This document shows positions 1 to 4,731 of a stretch of DNA of 5,320 bases, piece by piece (positions within the stretch are counted from its first letter, which is position 1; each line of letters opens with the position of its first letter). The notes beneath the pieces are model-generated. The model saw only the letters and a program-made list of their open reading frames with translations. It was not told the DNA's origin and did no database searches. The translations under genes and the position numbers were made by a program. The stretch covers positions 1 to 5,320 of the forward strand of contig DHAA01000137.1 of NCBI GenBank assembly GCA_002397275.1, written 5' to 3'. Source of the stretch: Thermacetogenium sp. UBA4966 (GTDB lineage: Bacteria; Bacillota; DSM-12270; Thermacetogeniales; Thermacetogeniaceae).

Positions 1-32
1 TTGCGTCATTTTACTGTCGCTCATTCCTTGTT

Positions 33-61
33 TAACTTCGGGCCAAGTTGGCCCGAAGTTA
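33..61. repeat. Perfect 12-bp-stem palindrome
   Basis: TAACTTCGGGCC (33-44) is followed by a 5-base loop AAGTT and the exact complement GGCCCGAAGTTA (50-61). The stem is G+C-rich in its inner half. Neither strand has a run of T directly after the hairpin, so it is not a textbook intrinsic terminator. It may be a degenerate terminator of a gene to the left, a dispersed palindromic repeat, or an RNA structure between the 19-codon ORF and whatever follows on the minus strand. The structure is certain; its role is not. Confidence 0.7.
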
Positions 62-118
62 GCTAATTCTTCGTGGGTTAATGATATGAAGCCTCAAAAC
101 TTGTTCTCTTTTTCGCAT
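59..118 (-). CDS. Possible 19-residue leader peptide ORF
   Basis: The ORF reads MRKREQVLRLHIINPRRIS then TAA. GAAGGG (132-127 on the minus strand) lies 8 nt before the ATG, an ideal ribosome-site spacing. The stop codon falls in the 3-prime-most bases of the palindrome at 33-61, so a ribosome stopping here would touch the hairpin. A further minus-strand frame opens just after the hairpin and leaves the window. This layout resembles a leader peptide followed by an RNA structure, but the peptide has no run of one amino acid that would name a regulatory signal (it has five Arg). No clear promoter was found, and the ORF is short enough to arise by chance. Confidence 0.2.
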   Translation of the reverse strand: MRKREQVLRLHIINPRRIS

Positions 119-174
119 AATATTTGCCCTTCAATTGGTAGATTCGTTTAACTTGTTCTACTTATTAGGACAGG

Positions 175-223
175 AAAAGCAAAAAACAAGCGTATCGCTC
201 ATTGTGAACGATACGCTTGTTTT
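175..223 (-). terminator. Intrinsic terminator of the regulator-PBP operon
   Basis: A perfect 15-bp stem pairs AAAACAAGCGTATCG (183-197) with CGATACGCTTGTTTT (209-223) around an 11-base loop. Read on the minus strand, the hairpin runs into TTTTTTGCTTTTC, a good U-tract. It lies about 95 nt after the PBP stop codon. On the plus strand it is followed by TTTTAGACATTTT, so it may also work weakly in the other direction. Confidence 0.9.
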
Positions 224-318
224 AGACATTTTACTTGGCAGTAGCCCATAAACAATATAGTTTTCTTATACTGTTTTATGACGGACTACCTTTAGGCATC
301 TTTTTTGGATTTAGTCTT

Positions 319-2718
319 TTAGTCGTCTTGTTTTTTTCCGTTGCCGTTGTCGAACAACGGCTTTTTCTTCACCTGATGATCCTGCAGAGGGCAACGCGTT
401 TTGGGCGCCTCGGAAACTTTGAACTTGCGCTCTTCGATAAACTCCTCAGGACAGCCGCCTGTTTCCAAGAGGCCCGGTATGTTGGCCAGGTGTAAGACGC
501 CGTTATGGCGGGGATCGGTGCATACCTTAACGCTGATTTCCTTCTCCTCTTCCGGCCCGTGTTTAGTGCAAACCTGTTCGGGCAGTTTTTGCGCGCCTTC
601 GCCCCCTTTGAGAAAAACAGCTTTTATTTTATGGGGACAGTAGGGACCGGCCAGCATTCCGGTGTCTGCGCAGATTTCTGTCTGTACATGGAGATCGCAG
701 GTTTCCTTAGGAGATGATCCCTCTATGAAAATCTCTTTGACCACCTCGTTTGCCGGACAGAAGGCGTTGGCCAGTTTTCCTGATCTGGTGCAGACGCTTA
801 TTGTTGAAATGCCCGATGGTTTTGAAAAATTGCGTACAGCGAGCCCCGCTGTGGCTTTCTGCATCACTGATTTCCAGATAATAGCAGGATATGAGCCTCC
901 CGCCGCACCCGAGTCATTAATGGCGTCTTTTTTATCAAAACCCATCCAAACCGCTGCTGTAAACTCAGGAGTATATCCCATAAACCAGATGTCTTTCGTT
1001 TCCTCTGTCGTTCCGGTTTTTCCGGCAACAGGGCGGTCCAGCTGTGCTCTTGTCCCGGTGCCGCTTTTGACGACAGTTTGCAGCAGATCGGTCATAATAT
1101 AAGCCGTTTGCTCAGACATAGCCACCCGTTTCTGAGGATTAGCTTCGTAGAGGACGTTTCCATCACGGTCGATGATCGTTAATACAGCATGGGGTTCAAT
1201 ATAAATACCCTGGTTGGCGATTGCGCCGTATGCCCCCGCCATTTCCAGAGGGGAAATACCATAGGTGATCCCGCCTAAGGCGAGGGAAAGGGTACGGTCC
1301 TGGGGGTCGAAGCTGGTAATGCCGAGTTTTTTGCCGAATTCCAGCCCGTAATCAACTCCCATATTTTGCAGCAGTCTGACGGCATAGGTGTTTATTGACC
1401 ACTGGACCGCGGTACGCATAGTGATCATACCCCTGTATTTATTGTCATAGTTATGGTAGGTGTGTTTATCCGCTGTGATCGGAGCGTCCAAAAGCGCAAG
1501 CGAGGGACTGTAACCCTTTTCTAAGGCCGGGCAGTATACCACCAGCGGTTTAATAGCGGAGCCAGGCTGGCGTATAGCCTGCGTAGCCCTGTTAAAAGGC
1601 CGCTCCTGCGAGCGGTTTCTCCCTCCTATCAAGGCCTGGATCTCTCCTGTGCGGTTCTCCAGGAGCACCATGGCGCTCTCTACCTGTTTATCATTCTGAT
1701 CTTTAGGGAAATTAGCGCTGTTGGCGTAAACCTCCTCCATTTTTTGCTGAACCTTTGGATTGAGGGATGTATAAATCTTCAGCCCTCCGCGGTAAAGAAG
1801 GTTCTGGCAAGTTTCCGCAGAGATTCCCTGCTTTTGGAGGACACTCAATGTCTCGGATATGACATGATCAGTGAAATAGGGGTAGGCGTAGCTCGGCGTG
1901 GCGCCGGACTTAAACTGCAGTTCCTCCTGTTTGGCCTCTTCCGCTTCTTCCTGGCTGATTTTACCGTAGGTGACCATCACACTCAGGACAAGTTCCTGCC
2001 GCTTTTTGGCCAATTCCTTGCTCTGGGTAGGATTATAATTGTTGGGGCTGCGCACGATACCGGCCAGGAGAGCGCTTTCAGCGAGGGTAAGTTCGTTGGC
2101 GCTCTTGCCGAAATAGTGTTGAGACGCGGTTTGAATACCGTAAGTTCCATTCCCAAAATAAATGCGGTTGATATATAATTCGAGAATTTCATCCTTGGAA
2201 TAGCGGTGTTCCACCTGAAGCGCCAGCACTGCTTCCTGAATCTTGCGCTTAAAGGTTTTTTCCGATGTGAGGAAGGAGTTCTTAACAAGCTGCTGGGTAA
2301 TGGTGCTGCCTCCTTCTGAGCCGATGCCCCCTTTGATATTGGCCACCAGAGCCCTGCCGATAGCCTCTAGGTCTACTCCGTGATGGCTGAAGAATCTATT
2401 ATCCTCAATAGCGACAAAGGCGTCGGGTAGATAAGGGGGCAGATCCTTTAGAGAAACAGGCGTTCTGTTCTCCTCTGCAAACAATCGGGATGAGGTCTCG
2501 CCTTCCTGGTCATAAATGATGGTGGATTCGCTTCCCTCCAGTTTTTGAGGGTCCCATTCGGGCAAAGAATAAACAGCGCCCGCCACATAGCCGCATCCAA
2601 CAAGCATTAGCACTAATGCTATAAGAATAACCGCAAGGAGTGCCACACGGGGGAAACTGAGTCTCTTTTTCTTCTTTTTTTTCGCAGGACGTCTCCTTGC
2701 TGTTTCCTTACTGGACAT
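319..2718 (-). CDS. Class A penicillin-binding protein, PBP1A family
   Basis: This is a bifunctional peptidoglycan synthase of 799 residues. It polymerises glycan strands from lipid II and cross-links the peptide stems on the outer face of the membrane. Residues 1-24 are a very basic cytoplasmic tail with a run of six Lys; one membrane helix spans about 25-50. The GT51 glycosyltransferase domain covers about 65-235, with the catalytic Glu105 in EDNRFF and the GSTITQQ motif at 137-143. The transpeptidase domain (about 345-625) has SAIK (active Ser387, Lys390), SIN (441-443) and KTGT (567-570), so all key residues are present. Residues 640-799 form a Cys-rich extension with nine Cys, including two copies of C-x10-CP (643-654, 683-694), and a basic end. 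The length is usual for Bacillota PBP1A. The start is 16 nt after the regulator stop, with a modest GGTGAT ribosome site, so the two genes are probably co-transcribed. pbpA or ponA is not distinguishable, so I give no symbol. Confidence 0.96.
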   Translation of the reverse strand: MSSKETARRRPAKKKKKKRLSFPRVALLAVILIALVLMLVGCGYVAGAVYSLPEWDPQKLEGSESTIIYDQEGETSSRLFAEENRTPVSLKDLPPYLPDAFVAIEDNRFFSHHGVDLEAIGRALVANIKGGIGSEGGSTITQQLVKNSFLTSEKTFKRKIQEAVLALQVEHRYSKDEILELYINRIYFGNGTYGIQTASQHYFGKSANELTLAESALLAGIVRSPNNYNPTQSKELAKKRQELVLSVMVTYGKISQEEAEEAKQEELQFKSGATPSYAYPYFTDHVISETLSVLQKQGISAETCQNLLYRGGLKIYTSLNPKVQQKMEEVYANSANFPKDQNDKQVESAMVLLENRTGEIQALIGGRNRSQERPFNRATQAIRQPGSAIKPLVVYCPALEKGYSPSLALLDAPITADKHTYHNYDNKYRGMITMRTAVQWSINTYAVRLLQNMGVDYGLEFGKKLGITSFDPQDRTLSLALGGITYGISPLEMAGAYGAIANQGIYIEPHAVLTIIDRDGNVLYEANPQKRVAMSEQTAYIMTDLLQTVVKSGTGTRAQLDRPVAGKTGTTEETKDIWFMGYTPEFTAAVWMGFDKKDAINDSGAAGGSYPAIIWKSVMQKATAGLAVRNFSKPSGISTISVCTRSGKLANAFCPANEVVKEIFIEGSSPKETCDLHVQTEICADTGMLAGPYCPHKIKAVFLKGGEGAQKLPEQVCTKHGPEEEKEISVKVCTDPRHNGVLHLANIPGLLETGGCPEEFIEERKFKVSEAPKTRCPLQDHQVKKKPLFDNGNGKKQDD

Positions 2719-2734
2719 TTGTTAATCACCAACC

Positions 2735-3412
2735 TTAGATGATTTGCTCGGGATTCTCCATTTTTTTACGGGTAGGACCTGAAAGGAGAGCGAGCTTTAA
2801 ACTCTGAGAATGTTCAACAGCTTCTTCCGGCGCCACAACAGTAAGTATATCATTCTTTTTGATGACGGTATCGGCATTTGGAGAAACGATATCACTGCCG
2901 CTGCGGTTAATTGACAAAATAGTTCCTCCTGTGCGGGTGCGAAAATTCGCTTCTTTCAGGCTTTTTCCTACTAAAGGAGATTCGCTCTCCACTCGAAACT
3001 CATGAATACGCTGCAGGCGTGTCGCCATTTTGAAAGTATACTCCAGCAGTTCATCAGTTAACTGGACAATTTTCAGATCAAGTTTCCTCCGCTCCTCCAA
3101 ATAAAAATGCAGACCCTTTTGAATATCCTCAAGTATCTGGTGCTGACCGTACTCTGCCAGATAGTCTTCGGCAGCATGATGAGAAGTGACGATCACCCCT
3201 ATGCCCGGCAGCAGCTTTACGATCTTTTTTTCCTCTAATACAGCCAGCGCTCGCCTTATAGTTTCTGGGGAAACATTGTATCTTCCTGCCAGAGATGATC
3301 TCCCTAAAATTTTTTGTTTTTCCCTGTACTCTCCGCGGGCTATGCATGCGGCGATATCTACGGCTATTTTGATATACCTTGCGGATCTGCTGCAGGGCGC
3401 CTTTTCAGACAC
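2735..3412 (-). CDS. GntR-type HTH / RCK_C regulator, BusR-like
   Basis: This is a DNA-binding regulator of 225 residues from the GTG start chosen here (240 from the upstream ATG at 3457, the numbering used below). Residues about 27-92 are a GntR winged helix, with GRYNVSPETIRRALAVLEEK as the recognition region and GIGVIV as the wing. Residues about 100-152 are a charged helical linker, likely a coiled coil for oligomerisation. Residues about 155-220 match RCK_C (TrkA_C), with PLVGKSLKEA and the strand-rich NDILTVVAPEE end. HTH, coiled coil and RCK_C in this order is the architecture of BusR, a repressor that binds cyclic di-AMP through RCK_C. The start rests on AGAGGGG 9 nt before the GTG at 3412. 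The ATG at 3457 overlaps the likely -10 box, and the ATG at 3421 abuts the ribosome site. Control of the PBP gene that follows, and ligand binding, are inferred. The older label would be GntR family regulator. Confidence 0.88.
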   Translation of the reverse strand: MSEKAPCSRSARYIKIAVDIAACIARGEYREKQKILGRSSLAGRYNVSPETIRRALAVLEEKKIVKLLPGIGVIVTSHHAAEDYLAEYGQHQILEDIQKGLHFYLEERRKLDLKIVQLTDELLEYTFKMATRLQRIHEFRVESESPLVGKSLKEANFRTRTGGTILSINRSGSDIVSPNADTVIKKNDILTVVAPEEAVEHSQSLKLALLSGPTRKKMENPEQII

Positions 3413-3421
3413 CGGGCTCAT

Positions 3422-3428
3422 CCCCTCT
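3422..3428 (-). promoter_or_regulatory. Ribosome binding site deciding the regulator start
   Basis: AGAGGGG on the minus strand is 9 nt before the GTG at 3412. It directly abuts the ATG at 3421 and lies downstream of the ATG at 3457, so only the GTG has usable spacing. Confidence 0.65.
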
Positions 3429-3447
3429 ACAAAAAAATCCTTTAAAA

Positions 3448-3476
3448 AGTATAGCATATCGTGGCTTTCTCGGAAA
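3448..3476 (-). promoter_or_regulatory. Likely promoter of the regulator-PBP operon
   Basis: On the minus strand TATACT (3453-3448) is preceded by TG one base upstream, giving the extended -10 form TGCTATACT. A poor -35 (TTTCCG, 3476-3471) sits 17 bases before it. Transcription would start near 3441, leaving a leader of about 29 nt to the GTG at 3412. A weak -35 with an extended -10 is a common design for regulated vegetative promoters. Confidence 0.55.
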
Positions 3477-3477
3477 G
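3465..3477. promoter_or_regulatory. Inverted repeat over the -35 region, possible operator
   Basis: CTTTC-TCG-GAAAG has two 5-bp arms separated by 3 bases and overlaps the -35 element of the operon promoter. Its place suits autoregulation by the regulator encoded just downstream. Five-base arms occur by chance, and no second copy was found near the other promoters. Confidence 0.25.
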
Positions 3478-3556
3478 AATCATTAATTACAGCACTATAA
3501 CATTTTATGTAAGTAGACAGGCTAAATGCAACCAGGGTTCTTGATTCAATCAGCCA

Positions 3557-3637
3557 CCGCCGCTATAAGCACAAGAACGCGGTAAACTCGACCATCCGCT
3601 CCGGTAAAGTAGGGCCCGCCGCTATAAGCGCAGGAAC
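3557..3637. repeat. Imperfect 22-bp direct repeat
   Basis: The 22 bases at 3557-3578 and 3616-3637 share the core CCGCCGCTATAAGC and differ at only 2 positions. The copies start 59 bp apart in the intergenic region between the regulator and the tRNA gene. No ORF here looks coding: the minus-strand frame through it also reads the tRNA gene backwards. The rest of 3478-3663 shows nothing I can name. Confidence 0.6.
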
Positions 3638-3663
3638 AGCAAGAACAGCAAAAAAGATCACCC

Positions 3664-3692
3664 TTGAAAAGCAAAAAGGTATCCAGTATAAT
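3664..3692 (+). promoter_or_regulatory. Promoter of the tRNA-Leu gene
   Basis: TTGAAA (3664-3669) and a perfect TATAAT (3687-3692) are separated by 17 bases, a near-consensus housekeeping sigma promoter. Transcription would start near 3699, about 19 nt before the mature tRNA. Confidence 0.85.
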
Positions 3693-3717
3693 TAATTTCG
3701 TAGTAATTAACTGAATT

Positions 3718-3803
3718 GCCGATGTGGCGGAATTGGCAGACGCGGCGGTCTCAAAAACCGTTGGGTACTCCCCATGCCGGTTCGACTCCGGCCATCGGCA
3801 CCA
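3718..3803 (+). tRNA. tRNA-Leu (anticodon CAA)
   Basis: The 7-bp acceptor stem pairs GCCGATG with CATCGGC. The D-arm is the usual leucine type (GGAATTGGCAGACGC). The anticodon stem pairs GCGGT (3745-3749) with ACCGT (3757-3761), and the loop CTCAAAA places CAA at 3752-3754, which reads UUG codons. A long variable arm (TGGG-TACTC-CCCA, 3762-3774) marks a class II tRNA. The T-arm is GCCGG-TTCGACT-CCGGC (3776-3792). The discriminator A and CCA are encoded (3800-3803). The gene stands alone, with its own promoter and terminator. Confidence 0.97.
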
Positions 3804-3813
3804 GAAGTCAATC

Positions 3814-3857
3814 GCTCTTAAAGCTGCGGTATAAGCGGATTTAAGAGCTTTTTCTTT
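3814..3857 (+). terminator. Intrinsic terminator of tRNA-Leu
   Basis: GCTCTTAAA (3814-3822) pairs exactly with TTTAAGAGC (3840-3848). After one mismatch the stem continues by 4 bp (CTGC with GCGG, one wobble) around a 7-base loop. TTTTTCTTT follows. The stem starts 10 nt after the CCA end. Read on the minus strand there is no T-run, so it would not stop transcription from the glycosylase gene. Confidence 0.9.
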
Positions 3858-3899
3858 GAACATGTTTATCCGCGCTCTTGTGCGAGTCTCGGGGCTATT

Positions 3900-3915
3900 G
3901 TTAGGCGATGGACGC
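3900..3915. repeat. Left inverted end of the glycosylase unit
   Basis: GTTAGGCGATGGACGC here is the imperfect inverse of GCGTTTTCGCCTAAC at 4442-4456: 9 exact bases, then a short mismatch with one gap, then ACGC again. Just outside lies GGGGCTATT (3891-3899), which resembles GGGGCGCGATATT directly outside the right end (4457-4469) apart from 4 extra bases. Confidence 0.6.
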
Positions 3916-3918
3916 GAT

Positions 3919-4410
3919 TTAGCTATTAAGATATGTCTTAATTATCATCCAGTTCTTTAATTTATCCTCAAATCTCATAGTATTTGCAGGACTAGTCGAT
4001 TCTAATCTTTCGAAAATAATGTCTTTATTAAAACCTACTTTTTTTTGATATGTATCAAATGCCTTCAGGCCATTAAAACAGACATATTTGATGTTAGGAA
4101 ACTCCCTAAAAAGTGAATCAAAATTGTTTACCTTCTCCTTAGTAATATCCGAATCCAGACTTCCCTTTCTGTAACAGGTTTCCATAACATCCCATAACCC
4201 GATTCCCTTATCCTTAAGGAACATTATTCTTTTTTCGTATGAATTATCGGGGGATATGTCAAAGAGGGCATAAATAATCTTCCAAAATTGATTTTTTACA
4301 TTAGCATAATACTCTTGCTTTCTAAGGGATTCTCCTCCTGGCATTGACCCCAGTATTAAGACACAACTTTTTTTATCAATAATTGGCGGGAAAGAACTTA
4401 CTCTAGACAA
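3919..4410 (-). CDS. Hypoxanthine (deoxyinosine)-DNA glycosylase
   Basis: This is a uracil-DNA-glycosylase-superfamily enzyme that excises hypoxanthine, the deamination product of adenine, from DNA to start base-excision repair in the cytoplasm. From the TTG start chosen here it has 163 residues, normal for the family. Visible are SFPPIID (6-12), the LGSMPGGESL loop (20-29), the YYANVKNQFW block (34-43) whose Asn40 sits where family 6 enzymes have a catalytic Asn, GIGLWDV (69-75), and the STSPAN segment (138-143) corresponding to the DNA-binding HPSP-type loop of the superfamily. The start is set by AAAAGGAG 10 nt upstream. The longer frame from ATG at 4473 adds 21 residues that are the end of an unrelated acetyltransferase plus the unit end site. 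The gene looks AT-rich next to the PBP operon and lies alone between inverted ends, suggesting transfer. Substrate choice is inferred from family likeness. Confidence 0.87.
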   Translation of the reverse strand: MSRVSSFPPIIDKKSCVLILGSMPGGESLRKQEYYANVKNQFWKIIYALFDISPDNSYEKRIMFLKDKGIGLWDVMETCYRKGSLDSDITKEKVNNFDSLFREFPNIKYVCFNGLKAFDTYQKKVGFNKDIIFERLESTSPANTMRFEDKLKNWMIIKTYLNS

Positions 4411-4420
4411 TTTAATTTCT

Positions 4421-4428
4421 CTCCTTTT
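4421..4428 (-). promoter_or_regulatory. Ribosome binding site of the glycosylase gene
   Basis: AAAAGGAG on the minus strand precedes the TTG at 4410 by 10 nt. The ATG at 4473 has no purine-rich site before it. This decides the start and separates the enzyme from the GNAT scrap upstream. Confidence 0.7.
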
Positions 4429-4441
4429 AGAATTCTTAACA

Positions 4442-4456
4442 GCGTTTTCGCCTAAC
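4442..4456. repeat. Right inverted end of the glycosylase unit
   Basis: GCGTTTTCGCCTAAC pairs imperfectly with the left end at 3900-3915; the outer 9 bases are exact complements. On the minus strand this is GTTAGGCGA, and with the bases before it (GCCCCGTTAGGC) it reads A-P-L-G in the upstream frame, the translation often produced by the 3-prime end of an attC site. Confidence 0.6.
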
Positions 4457-4461
4457 GGGGC

Positions 4462-4554
4462 GCGATATTTCATGGGTATGTATCGTATGCCATCCTTTGT
4501 TTGTTCCGCATCGGTATCTGTAAACCCTAATTTATGATAAATCTCTCTGAACCT
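4462..4554 (-). pseudogene. C-terminal remnant of a GNAT N-acetyltransferase
   Basis: The 31 codons on the minus strand contain FREIYHKLGF, then DAEQTKDGIRYIPMKYR. This is the characteristic end of many Bacillota GNAT acetyltransferases (YEKLGF...EQ...GIRFIPMKY): the last beta strands of the fold. The acetyl-CoA-binding part and the start are absent; a TAG lies about 20 nt upstream in this frame. There is no stop of its own: the frame runs on through the unit end site into the glycosylase gene. The scrap ends within 6 bases of the inverted end at 4456, so the breakpoint coincides with the boundary of the glycosylase unit. It is too short to be active. Confidence 0.65.
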
Positions 4555-4705
4555 GCTTTTTTGCCTTGTTATCTAATATTTCACCGGATAAAGCCTTTAA
4601 GATAAAGTTCTCCATTTCATCTGTTTTCAGTTTTTTTTTAATGATGATCAGCACATTTAAGACGTCCAGCAGTATAGATTTGCGCATGGTTTTTTTAACG
4701 GACAT
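4532..4705 (-). CDS. 57-residue ORF of unknown function
   Basis: I do not recognise this protein. It begins MSVKKTMRKSILLDVLNVLI, is basic and probably helical, and has a Lys-rich middle and a polar end. It starts 26 nt after the VOC stop codon. The ATG has no ribosome binding site, and the frame is already open upstream back to a TAG at 4743-4741. Its last codons overlap the GNAT remnant in another frame. Runs of 9, 7 and 6 A on the minus strand make slippage or past frameshifts plausible. It is as likely the broken end of a larger gene as a real small protein. Confidence 0.25.
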   Translation of the reverse strand: MSVKKTMRKSILLDVLNVLIIIKKKLKTDEMENFILKALSGEILDNKAKKQVQRDLS

Positions 4706-4731
4706 GAGATTAAGTGAAATAAGTTTGCCGC

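Larger units (their letters stand above)
1..318. other. Intergenic region left of the PBP gene
   Basis: No gene can be assigned with confidence here. The stretch holds a strong palindrome (33-61), a 19-codon minus-strand ORF with a good ribosome site (59-118) and the terminator of the operon to its right (175-223). At the very edge, the plus-strand frame from base 1 is open to a TAA at 64-66. The minus-strand frame starting with ATG at 24 runs open off the window (MSDSKMTQ). Either could belong to a neighbouring gene. The minus-strand ATG has AAGGA directly abutting it, which is too close for a normal ribosome site. Confidence 0.6.
3900..4456 (-). mobile_element. Cassette-like unit with integron-type core ends
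   Basis: A 557-bp unit contains only the glycosylase gene. In the direction of the gene it begins with GTTAGGC (4456-4450), matching the integron core consensus GTTRRRY, and ends with GCCTAAC (3906-3900), matching RYYYAAC, followed by AAT as in many attC sites. The stop codon is only 11 nt from the end site, as compact as known cassettes. Against this, I find no matching GTTRRRY after the end site and no RYYYAAC before the first site, so neither flank shows a whole attC, and no integrase is in the window. Alternatives are a decayed cassette, a small non-autonomous element with terminal inverted repeats, or coincidence. Confidence 0.4.

Noticed and set aside
30..63. Palindrome with GTTTAAC at its left as a possible attC site
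   Set aside because: GTTTAAC fits RYYYAAC, but the right side GTTAGCT fails GTTRRRY and the total length of about 34 bp is too short for attC.
662..1102. Plus-strand ORFs inside the PBP and regulator genes (also at 235, 401, 505, 1744, 3186)
   Set aside because: They overlap well-supported minus-strand genes, have no recognisable domains and look like shadows.
3546..3863. Minus-strand ORF of 105 codons across the tRNA region
   Set aside because: It reads the tRNA-Leu gene backwards (the well-known false FWCRWPESNRHG peptide) along with its promoter and terminator.
3718..3899. tRNA-Leu as the attachment site of the glycosylase unit
   Set aside because: No part of the tRNA 3-prime end is repeated at 4440-4480, and an intact terminator separates the tRNA from the unit.
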